Assembly (NCBI GenBank): GCA_030752795.1
Contig: JASMDM010000065.1
Coordinates: 1-64,000 of the forward strand
Direction of reading: 5' to 3'
DNA: 64,000 bases
Source: SAR202 cluster bacterium
GTDB lineage: Bacteria; Chloroflexota; Dehalococcoidia; Lucifugimonadales; UBA1123
How positions within the stretch are numbered: the stretch's first letter is position 1; every line of letters begins with the position of its first letter. The translations under genes were made by a program, and so were the position numbers. The notes beneath the pieces are model-generated. The model ran no database searches. It was not told the DNA's origin and saw nothing but the letters and a program-made list of their open reading frames with translations. Below are positions 1 through 8,200 of the stretch, one piece after another.

Positions 1-942
1 CCTGGTGACGACCCCGTGCAGATTGCCGGCTCGCCCCACCTGGAACGCCTGGAGCCCTACGGCGACGTCCAGATCCATCGAGATCGGCCCGAGTCCCCGG
101 ATGAAAAGGTCTCCCGGGCGATGGAGGCCGAGGTCCTGATCAATACGCGCGGGATCGTGACCTGGGGCGAGGCGGAGTTCGCCAGGCTGGACAAGCTGAA
201 GATGATCGCGACCTGCTCGATCGGCACCGATATGCTGGATCTGGAAGCGGCGTCGCGTCGCGGAATCGTGGTCAGCAACCAGCCCGGGCGCACTGCTCCG
301 ACCGTCGCGGAGCACATGTTCGGCCTCATGTTCGCGGTCGCGAAACGGGCCGCCTATCAGACCGCCGAGCTCAAGCAAGTCCGATGGGGCAGGGTGATCA
401 ACATCCACCTACAGGGCAAGACCGTTGGGGTCGTCGGCACAGGCAACGTTGGCGCCGAGTTTGCACGGCTCGCGAACGCCATCAGGATGAAAGTGCTCGC
501 CTGGACGTTCCATCCGTCGGATGAGCGAGGTCAACGTCTCGGAGTGGAGTACGTCGAACTGGACGAGTTGTTGACCCGATCGGATGTGGTTAGCTTACAC
601 GTCGCCTCCAGCGACCAGACGAGGGGCATGATCGGCGAGAGAGAGCTCACGCTGATGAAGCCGGAAGCGATTCTGGTGAACGGCGCCCGAGGCGATGTCG
701 TGGACACGAACGCGCTGGCTACGTTGCTGAACTCCGGCCACCTCGCCGGCGCGGCCGTCGACGTCTTCGATGAAGAACCCATCACGCCGGACAACCCGCT
801 GCTTACGTGCGAACAGGTCGTGCTGACCCCGCACATGGCCGACATGACGCCCGAAGGCATCGAAGCACTCAACGAAGGCGCCGTCGACAACGTGCTCGCG
901 TATCTAGCCGGGAACCCGCAAAACGTGGTGGCTTCGTCGTAA
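1..942 (+). CDS. D-2-hydroxyacid dehydrogenase, NAD-dependent (5' truncated)
   Basis: Family enzyme that reversibly oxidises a D-2-hydroxy acid to a 2-oxo acid with NAD(P); the substrate cannot be told from sequence. The frame is open to the window edge, and the first in-window start (GTG at 16) falls inside a typical N-terminal stretch, so the true start lies upstream. Seen: Rossmann motif GVVGTGNVGAEFA, catalytic Arg in NGARGDVVD, Glu in DVFDEEPI and His in LTPHMAD, in the order expected for the family. The C-terminal end looks complete. A second member of the family lies at 18009-18980. The gene is followed by a repeat-bearing gap rather than an operon partner. Family assignment is firm, substrate unknown. 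Confidence 0.9.
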   Translation, partial: PGDDPVQIAGSPHLERLEPYGDVQIHRDRPESPDEKVSRAMEAEVLINTRGIVTWGEAEFARLDKLKMIATCSIGTDMLDLEAASRRGIVVSNQPGRTAPTVAEHMFGLMFAVAKRAAYQTAELKQVRWGRVINIHLQGKTVGVVGTGNVGAEFARLANAIRMKVLAWTFHPSDERGQRLGVEYVELDELLTRSDVVSLHVASSDQTRGMIGERELTLMKPEAILVNGARGDVVDTNALATLLNSGHLAGAAVDVFDEEPITPDNPLLTCEQVVLTPHMADMTPEGIEALNEGAVDNVLAYLAGNPQNVVASS

Positions 943-1000
943 AGTCGAAACCTGATCTGTGACGTTCTGTCTGCACCGCGAAAGTGCGCGTGTGAAATCC

Positions 1001-1107
1001 TTCGACGGGCTCAGGACGAACGGGATGGCGGAATATTGCTCCTGAACGGCAATTTGCATTATAGCGGCGCCCGCCATTGACAAAACGTTCGTGGTGAGCC
1101 TGTCGAA
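1001..1107. repeat. REPIN-like pair of inverted short repeats
   Basis: Two 21-base arms at 1001-1021 and 1087-1107 are imperfect reverse complements (three mismatches by eye) separated by about 65 bases. The same arm pair recurs at 31626-31646 and 31788-31808 inside the SecA-like gene, and half-sites occur inside the 340-bp elements at 2869-3208 and 26558-26897. Arms of this type (core TTCGAC..GCTCA..) are dispersed in many genomes. The arrangement of two REP-type arms in inverted orientation resembles REPINs; mobility is inferred only from recurrence. Confidence 0.65.
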
Positions 1108-1197
1108 CCACAGGCTCCCGAACAATCCTGAACGCGGGCACGATCGCCGGACCACCCCTCCCGAGTACCGAAACACACCTTGCCAGGAGCCAAATCG

Positions 1198-1935
1198 ATG
1201 ACTTCGTACAATTACGAAACATTTCCGTTGGATATGACCGAGAACGACTTCACGGCGTTCCCTGAAGTGCTCAAAGCGGGCACGAAAGCCCCGGACTCCG
1301 TGCTTATTGACGCCGCAACTGGCAGCGAGGCGCGGTTGTCTGATTATTGGGCGCAAGGCCCGGTGATGATCGAGTTCGGGTCCATCACTTGACCGGATTG
1401 CGGGTTGGCGGCGCCAGCCCTGGAGCCGATGGCCGAGGAATTCAAAGAGCACGGCATCAGCTTTGTTTTCGTCTACACCCGTGAGGCGCATCCATGCGAC
1501 GAACGGCCCGCTCATGCTTCGATCGATCAGAAGATCGCTAATGCCAAAGACATGGTAGATCGGTGGGAAATCAAGAGACCGATGCTCGTTGACGATCTGG
1601 ACGGCACGACTCACCGGGCTTTCGGCACGCTGCCCAACATGACGTACATCTTGAGCGCCAGCGGAACCGTTCTCTATCGGGCAAGCTGGACCGACGAGCG
1701 CACGATCAAGATGGCGCTCGATCAGATCCTAATCGAGCGCGGTCTCAGGCGCGAGCGGACCCGAGTGTCGCCGTACTACGTCGAGTGGCTGCCCGGACGT
1801 ACCAACGAGCGTCAGGTGTTTATGCAAGGCCTCGCCAACAACGCCGGTCCCCGTGCCGTCGAAGAGTTCATCGGTGCGATCGCGCACACCGCCGGGGACG
1901 CCAGCCGCCGGGCCAGCTCGGCAGTGGTGGGCTGA
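1198..1935 (+). CDS. Deiodinase-like thioredoxin-fold selenoprotein (in-frame TGA read as Sec)
   Basis: A 245-residue reading frame interrupted only by TGA at 1390-1392 (codon 65). Around the codon the protein reads EFGSIT-(TGA)-PDCG and later YTREAHPCDE. These match the signature of iodothyronine deiodinase family proteins (FGSxT-U-PxF then EAHP), where U is selenocysteine in the active site. The residue after the TGA gives a U-P-D-C arrangement like a thioredoxin-fold UxxC redox site. The start ATG at 1198 has AGGAG at 1185-1189. A GC-rich hairpin starts 9 bases after the TGA (1402-1420), as a bacterial SECIS would. In bacteria such proteins are probably peroxiredoxin-like or dehalogenating redox enzymes; the substrate is unknown. 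Alternative: a nonsense-mutated Cys homologue. The Sec machinery is not in this window. Confidence 0.8.
1402..1420 (+). promoter_or_regulatory. Putative bacterial SECIS hairpin
   Basis: GGGTTGG (1402-1408) pairs with CCAGCCC (1414-1420), including one G-U pair, around a five-base loop CGGCG. A weaker outer CGG/CCG pairing (1394-1396 with 1426-1428) can extend the stem. The loop begins 16 bases after the in-frame TGA, within the spacing expected for bacterial SECIS elements read by SelB. The loop has G residues but not the classic GU pair, so this is suggestive, not proven. Confidence 0.5.
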
Positions 1936-1974
1936 GCTTCAGGCATTTGTTAAGGCAACGGAGAGAACAGCCCG

Positions 1975-2793
1975 ATGACCGAAGAATTCATGGCCGTGAA
2001 TCGCACGCATTGGGACGAGCTCGTACCGATCCACGCCCGGTCCGATTTCTACGACGTCGAACGATTCAAAACAGGCGGCACAAGCTTGAAGTCGGTCGAG
2101 TTGGAGCAACTTGGGGACGTCAGCGGAAAGTCGCTTTTGCATCTCCAGTGCCACTTCGGGATGGACACGCTGTCCTGGGCGAGGCTCGGCGCTCGAGTTA
2201 CGGGCATGGACTTCTCATCCAAGGCAATCACGCAGGCAACCAATGTCGCAAATGAGCTCGGCATCGACGCCAGATTCATCGAGTCGAACATCTACGATCT
2301 GCCAGCGGTCCTCGACGAGGAATTCGACATCGTCTTCACCTCGTACGGCGTCCTGGTCCATCTGCCGGACATGGCTGGTTGGGCGAAGGTCGTGGCGCGG
2401 TTCGTGAAGCCGGGCGGCGCATTTCACATCGTGGAATTCCACCCGTTTTCGCAAACGTTTGACGACACAAAAGGTCTGACAGAGTTGAGACTGGCGTACC
2501 CCTATTTCGACCGGGATGCGCCGATGAGATTCGAACCCGACGACGAAGGTTCGTACGCAGACCGCAGCGCGACCGTGAGCACTCCGACTTACGAGTGGAA
2601 TCACAGCCTGTCGATGATAATCAGTTCATTGGTTGATGCCGGGCTGCGAATCGAACGAATCCGCGAATTCGACCTTACGGTTCATCAACAGTTCCCGTTC
2701 ATGGAGCAATCCCCTGACGGCTACTGGCGCCTGCCAGCCGGATATCCGGAGATCCCGCTCCTGTTTTCGTTGGTGGCCACAAAACCAGCCTGA
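1975..2793 (+). CDS. Class I SAM-dependent methyltransferase
   Basis: A 272-residue cytoplasmic methyltransferase of the Methyltransf_11/25 type. Motif I is LLHLQCHFGMDTLSWARLG (about residues 53-71), followed by an acidic strand end (VTGMDFS), the motif around FDIVFTSYGVLVHLPDM and the KPGGAFHIVEF segment that usually follows the SAM-binding strands. The substrate cannot be predicted. The start ATG at 1975 has GGAGAG upstream. It follows the selenoprotein gene by about 40 bases on the same strand and may be co-transcribed, but no functional link is known. Confidence 0.9.
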   Translation: MTEEFMAVNRTHWDELVPIHARSDFYDVERFKTGGTSLKSVELEQLGDVSGKSLLHLQCHFGMDTLSWARLGARVTGMDFSSKAITQATNVANELGIDARFIESNIYDLPAVLDEEFDIVFTSYGVLVHLPDMAGWAKVVARFVKPGGAFHIVEFHPFSQTFDDTKGLTELRLAYPYFDRDAPMRFEPDDEGSYADRSATVSTPTYEWNHSLSMIISSLVDAGLRIERIREFDLTVHQQFPFMEQSPDGYWRLPAGYPEIPLLFSLVATKPA

Positions 2794-3316
2794 TATTGCT
2801 GTGAAAATGCCTACACAGGGACTGCCTGAAGACTGGAACCACCATCGAATTGGTATTCTGGCCCTTTTGGCGATAAACAAAATAAGTGGCGCGGAACGAA
2901 ATTTGTCATTCTGATCCTTCCGCGCGCGGAAGGACGAAGAATCTAGTCGCTGAACATGGCTAGTTGCCTGAGCTGCCCCAAACGTTCCTTTTCGCCGAGC
3001 CACCCAGCATGGTAAGAAACGTTGAGATCAAAGTATTGGGTCAATGAACGTAACGGCTCACGCGACTCTTGAGTGTGGGCGGCCCTTCGACAGGCTCTGA
3101 GCCTGCCCTGAGATTTCCGAAGGGGCGAACGGATGGGTGCGTGGCTCACCATGGACGGACGCCTAGCATTGCGAGGAGCGTTGAGCACTACTTAATTAGT
3201 TGATGACCCTTAGGCCGAGTCCACCATCGAGTTGGTGCTCTGGCCCTTCAGGGCCCAGCCTAGTTTTCATACTTTGATACAGGGGCGGCAACCGCCATGA
3301 ATGATTCGGAGGACCG
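2794..3316. other. Gene-free stretch dominated by repeats
   Basis: No credible gene. It holds a 340-bp MITE-like element (2869-3208) flanked on both sides by a related motif containing CACCATCGA..TTGGT..TCTGGCCC (about 2840-2866 and 3219-3246). The segment after it (about 3247-3305) is also found after the second element at about 26902-26960. Short minus-strand frames here appear to be repeat shadows. Confidence 0.7.
2869..3208 (-). mobile_element. 340-bp MITE-like element, copy 1
   Basis: Both ends carry a 19-base imperfect terminal inverted repeat (2869-2887 and 3190-3208), one reading GGCGATAAACAAAATAAGT and the other, reversed, GGTCATCAACTAATTAAGT. The interior is a clearly diverged reverse-complement copy of 26558-26897, of identical length. 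It includes a palindrome around CTTCCGCGCGCGGAAG (near 2920) and a REPIN-type half-site near 3086-3130. No transposase is encoded, so it would be a non-autonomous element. Confidence 0.65.
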
Positions 3317-3706
3317 ATGGAGAAGATCAGGAGACCGCACACAGATATCGCTCCGGCGGGTCCGACCTATACCAGGGCCGTTCGGGCAGGAGACGTTTTG
3401 TACATTTCAGGTTGCACCGCTCGCGGCACACCAGCCGAGGGCGGGAGCGCCATAGAACAGCTCAAGGCAACCCTCGACCGGGTGGTTCGCCTCGTCGAAG
3501 CCGAAGGCGGTGAGCCGCGCGACATAGTAAAGTGCACCACTTTCGTGACCCACATCAGTGACTGGTATCCGATAACCGACGAGCAGATAGCCGTTTACGA
3601 CAGCTACTTCCACGGCGAGAACCCGGCCAACTCGCTCGTCGAGATCAACGCATTGGTGCTCCCCGGATTGAACATCGAGATCGAAGCCGTCGCAGTGCTG
3701 AGCTAA
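3317..3706 (+). CDS. RidA / YjgF family enamine-imine deaminase
   Basis: 129 residues, the usual RidA length. RidA proteins hydrolyse reactive enamines and imines released by PLP enzymes, and some relatives act in catabolic pathways. Family features visible are YTRAVRAGDVLYISGCTA near the N terminus, a central DIVKCTTFV strand and the C-terminal LPGLNIEIEAVAVL. The Arg usually present before the last conserved segment (as in R-x-x-V-E) is not obvious, so catalytic deaminase activity is uncertain. GGAGG lies just before the ATG. The polysaccharide deacetylase gene follows 22 bases later and is likely co-transcribed. Confidence 0.85.
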   Translation: MEKIRRPHTDIAPAGPTYTRAVRAGDVLYISGCTARGTPAEGGSAIEQLKATLDRVVRLVEAEGGEPRDIVKCTTFVTHISDWYPITDEQIAVYDSYFHGENPANSLVEINALVLPGLNIEIEAVAVLS

Positions 3707-3728
3707 GCAACGCAAAGGATCAGACGCC

Positions 3729-4601
3729 ATGAGCAATCCACGAGCACAGTATTCTTCGCCAATGAGCCGGCCTGTCTTGACACTTCCTCACAACGCCAGG
3801 CTCGTCGTTTGGTTTGTTCTGAACGTCGAGGAGTGGGTGTTCGGCTCGACGGTAGCGCGGTCGGTGCTCCCTGCGCCGCAAGGGGTGAGCATAATACCCG
3901 ACGTGCCAAACTACAGCTGGCACGACTACGGCATGAGGGTCGGGTTCTGGCGGATCAAAGAGGTTCTCGACCGACGAGGCGTCACGGCGACAATCAGCCT
4001 GAACGCCTCGGTCTGCGAATCGTACCCCGAAGTCGCACAGGCCATGGTCGACGCGAATTGGGAGATCATGGGGCACGGCTTCGTGCAGCGTCCGTTGCCG
4101 TTGGAGAACGACGAGCGAACGGTCATTCGCAGGACCAACTCGATGATCGCGAGCTTCACCGGTCGGTCTCCGAGAGGTTGGATGGGGCCGGGCCTCGCGG
4201 AGACGTACGATACGCCGGACATTTTGATGGAAGAGGGGATCGAGTACGTCTGCGACTGGGTGAACGACGACCAGCCCTACGTGATGAACACGAAATATGG
4301 CAGGTTGGTGTCGCTGCCGTACACGGTCGAGATGAACGACATACCGATGTACATGGTGCAGCACCATCGGTCGCCGGAAATCTACGAAAGAGGCCGAGAC
4401 CAGTTCGACACACTGTACCGGGAAGCAGAAACTTCCGCCCGTGTCATGTGCATCGCCGTGCATCCGTACATCTCAGGCGCGCCCCATCGAATCAAGTACC
4501 TCGACATGTTGCTGGAATACATCGCCTCTCACGAAGGCGTACTGATGTGGACCGGCGGCCAAATCCTAGACTGGTTCAACACCGCGTCTGCCTCCGCGTA
4601 G
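3729..4601 (+). CDS. Polysaccharide deacetylase / allantoinase-like (NodB fold)
   Basis: 290 residues of the NodB-homology family, closer by eye to the PuuE/allantoinase-type branch than to chitin deacetylases. Visible: N-terminal VVWFVLNVEEW, the WHDYGMRVGFWRIKEVLDRRGV helix region, ASVCESYPEVAQAMVDANWEIMGHGF where the metal-site His of the branch is expected, GPGLAETYDTPDIL and a late VHPYISG. Such enzymes hydrolyse C-N bonds in N-acyl sugars or cyclic ureides. Pairing with RidA fits a nitrogen-compound catabolic unit (inference). Its 3' end overlaps the convergent truncated beta-lactamase-like gene by about 70 bases. Confidence 0.85.
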   Translation: MSNPRAQYSSPMSRPVLTLPHNARLVVWFVLNVEEWVFGSTVARSVLPAPQGVSIIPDVPNYSWHDYGMRVGFWRIKEVLDRRGVTATISLNASVCESYPEVAQAMVDANWEIMGHGFVQRPLPLENDERTVIRRTNSMIASFTGRSPRGWMGPGLAETYDTPDILMEEGIEYVCDWVNDDQPYVMNTKYGRLVSLPYTVEMNDIPMYMVQHHRSPEIYERGRDQFDTLYREAETSARVMCIAVHPYISGAPHRIKYLDMLLEYIASHEGVLMWTGGQILDWFNTASASA

Positions 4602-5062
4602 GTGTGGTCAGGATTGGCAGGGTCCATGCCGCAGATGCTGTAGAGCAGCTCGCGAATGGTCATCGGAATTCGAGTGTTCGTCAGTCCCAGCTCGTCGAGA
4701 GTGGCATGCAGAAAATCTTTACCGACGAGGCCGTACACGAGGTCTGTGGCCGTGTTGTCGCTGACGATAATCATCAGCGTCGCCAGATCGTGAACAGTGG
4801 GATTCAAACCCGCGGCAAGCTCCTTCAGCACGCTGGACCCGGGCACCCTGTCAGCGTCGGTCAGCTCGACTCGTTGATTTGGGTCGATGCGCCCCGCGTC
4901 GACTAACTTGTTTAGCGCGACGAGCAACGGAACTTTGAACGTGCTGGCCAGGAAGAAGACCTCGTCGGCACGCAATCCAAGCTCTCGTCCGGTTTCGAGA
5001 TGTTTTGCGGCGTACCCGACACGAGCTTGGACGGCGGATACGGCGGATTCGATGGAAGTCAC
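4529..5062 (-). pseudogene. Class A beta-lactamase-like serine hydrolase, C-terminally truncated
   Basis: Starts at GTG 5062 (VTSIESAVSAVQARVG). The nucleophile motif S-T-F-K (in FLASTFKVPLLVALNKL) and the S-D-N loop (IIVSDNTATDLVYGL) of class A beta-lactamases are intact. The frame ends after 177 residues; family members are about 260-290. The third active-site element (K-T/S-G) and the last strands are missing, and the last residues are read through the antisense of the deacetylase 3' end. A rearrangement probably removed the C terminus. It may still make a short protein but is unlikely to be an active lactamase. No signal peptide is seen at this start. Confidence 0.7.
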
Positions 5063-5220
5063 GGGCAACCCTCGGTGGTGTGGATGTCCAAAGTATAGCA
5101 TCGGCCTGAGCCAGCATTGACGGGCTGCCGCTATGGGCTCTTCAGGGTGTACAAATCGAAACGCCCTTGTATGATGTTGCGAGCACCGTTGGGGCACTCG
5201 CCCAGAGGAGATTTTTCGCG

Positions 5221-8200
5221 ATGAGAACCGGACCGATCTCGGCCGCAGACCTGCAGTCCGCACTTCCGGACACCACCTCGACTGTACAACTAAAAGGGCC
5301 TGATGGCGCGATTACAATCGTGCGCGACGGCCACGGGATACCGCACGTCCGCGCAACGTCCACCCACGACGCCTACTTCGGGCAGGGCTTCGCGACGGCA
5401 CAAGACCGGCTGTGGCACATGGACTACGACCGTCGCAAGGCGTACGGTCGGTGGTCGGAATTCGTCGGCGAATCGGGCGTCGAGCAAGACAAGACGATGC
5501 GTCGCTTCCGTCTAGGCGCCTCGGTCGAGGTCGACTGGCCCGAGCTCAGCGCCGAGACCCGCGCCATGTTCGAGGCTTACGCTGGCGGCGTGAACGCGTT
5601 CATCGATTCAACCGAGTCGTTGCCGATCGAGTACACCATGACCGGCACGACGCCCGGGCAATGGCGGGCCAAGGATTGCCTGGCCGTGTTTAAGATTCGG
5701 CACATCATGATGGGTGTGTTCGAAGGCAAGTACTGGCGAGCCAAACTGGCCAGCACGCTCGGCGCCGAGAAAGCAGCCGAGTTGCTGAAGGGCTATCAGC
5801 CGGGCCACCTGGTGATCGTACCGCCCGGATCCGAATTTGACGGACCCACCCTCGACGGTCTCGATGAATTGAACAAAGGCCTGGAGCACGTCGATTGGCT
5901 TCGCGATGACGATTCGGGCAGCAATAACTGGGCGCTCTCGGGCGACCGAACGCGCTCTGGAAAGCCGCTGATCGCGGGCGACCCTCATCGCGGCCTGGAC
6001 ACCCCGAATGTCTACTACCAGAACCGCATTGCCGGACCGGAGTTCGACGTAATCGGCCTGTCATTCCCAGGCTGCCCCGGATTTCCGCACTTCGGTCACA
6101 ACGCCGATGTCGCGTGGTGCGTCACCCATGCCGGCGCCGATTATCAGGACCTTTTCGTGGAGAAACTGCGCGTCGAAAATGGATCGCTCGAGTACGAATT
6201 CAAGGGAGAATGGAAGCCTGCGGAAGTGAGCTCGGAGACCATCGAAGTGCGGGGCGGCGACGCTGTCGAAATCGAAGTCGCCGCGACCCATCACGGCCCT
6301 ATAATCGGACGAAGCGAAGACGCCGAGAAGGGCATCGCGTTACGGTACACGGCGACGGCAGGGCCGAACCTCGGCTTCGAAGCCCTCCGCAAGATGCTTT
6401 ACGCATCGTCGGCCGACGAACTCGACGAATCTATGCGCACGTGGGTCGATCCGTGCAACAACTTTGTGTTCGCGGATGTGGCTGGCAAGATCGAGTACCT
6501 CAACAGAGGCGCCGTGCCGATTCGCTCGATGGCCAACGCCTGGCTCCCGGTTCCGGGGTGGACCGGCGAACACGAGTGGGAGGGCGTGATCCCCTTCGAG
6601 GAGCTTGCCCGGTCGATCGACCCCGAAAACGGCTTCATCGTTACCGCCAACAACCGCATCGTCAGCGGCGACTACCCGTACTACATCGCGCTCGACTTTG
6701 CACCGGAGCACCGAGCGCGCCGAATCTACGAACGGCTCAAGGACCTAAAGGGCGCGACCGTCGAAAACATGGCGTCGATCCATTCCGAGGTCGTATCGAT
6801 TCCGGGTCAGGTGTACACGAAACTCATCGCCAACACGCTGCCGCTCGACGCGGTCGCCGCCGCGGCTCGTAATCGCATCGTCGCCTGGAACGGCGGCATG
6901 GATCGCGACGCTGTTGCGCCGACGATCTACAGCGCGTTCAGGCAGCGGCTGCACCAAGAAGTCATCGGAGGACTTCTCGGCCCGTTGGCCGACGAAGCGC
7001 TGTCCGCGGCGGGCAGGGGAGCGCCCGGTCACATGCGGCAACTGATGTCGCTGATGGCAGCGCACGCGGAATCCGGCGACACTTCACTGCTGCCTGCCGG
7101 TTCAGACTGGGATTCGCTGGTGTCGAGAGCGCTTGCGGCCGGAGTCAACGATCTCCGGCAGCTTCTCGGGGACGACATGGACACGTGGACGTGGGGTCGC
7201 GTTCATCGCACGAAGCCCACGCATCCGCTGTCGGCCGCGTTCCCGGATGCCGCCGGCGATCTGGACCCGCCGTCCGTGCCGATGGGCGGCGACGGCGACA
7301 CCCCGCAGGCGGGCAGCTACTCGTTCGCGACCCTGTACACGATGCAAGGCATGTCCGTGGCCAGATACATCTGGGACATCGACGACTGGGACAACTCTCG
7401 ATGGATCGTGCCGTTGGGCTCGTCCGGCCATCCTGGCAGTCCGCACTATGCCGACCAGACGCCCATCTGGGCCGAGGTCGACCTGGTTCCGGCGACGTAT
7501 TCGTGGGATAAGGTCGAGGCCGGCGCCGAGTCTACTCAGACATTGCTGCCAGACGCGCCTACCGAATCAACGGAGTCCGTTGCCGCAACTCAGCCGGTGG
7601 CCAGAGTCCAGCCGACGGCGGCGACCGAGACGTCCGGGTACGAGGGATCGCAGCAACAGTACGGAGTCGTTATAGATTGCGACGTGATGCTCACGATGCG
7701 CGACGGCGTGAACCTCGCCGCCGACATCTATTTCCCGGCCGCCGGCGATGACGTTGCAGACGGCCAATTCCCCGTCATCCTCGAGCGGACTCCTTACAAC
7801 AAAGCGACCGCGGCGCAGACGACCAAGGCAAAGTACTTCGCGCGCCGAGGATACGTGTGCGTCATTCAGGACGTAAGAGGCCGCTTCGAATCGGAAGGCC
7901 TGTGGTACCCGTTTTCGAAGGAAGCGCCGGATGGGTACGACACCGTCGAGTGGCTTGGCACGCAGTCCTGGAGCACCGGCAAAATCGGCACCATGGGCGA
8001 CTCCTACTCCGGCAGCGACCAGTCAGCGCTGGCGACATTGAACCCGCCACACCTGAGCACGATGTTGGTTGCGGTCGGGGCGTCGAACTACTACGACAGC
8101 TCGATGCGGCAGAACGGCGCGCTCGAACAACGATTCTTGATCTACTGCTTCAGAATGGGCGTGACGAGCAAAGAGGCTGCCGAGGATCCGTCGCTCAAGG

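Noticed and set aside
5063-5263. Longer N terminus for the beta-lactamase-like frame
   Set aside because: The upstream part is low-quality Arg-rich sequence overlapping the fusion gene start; GTG 5062 begins the family-like sequence.
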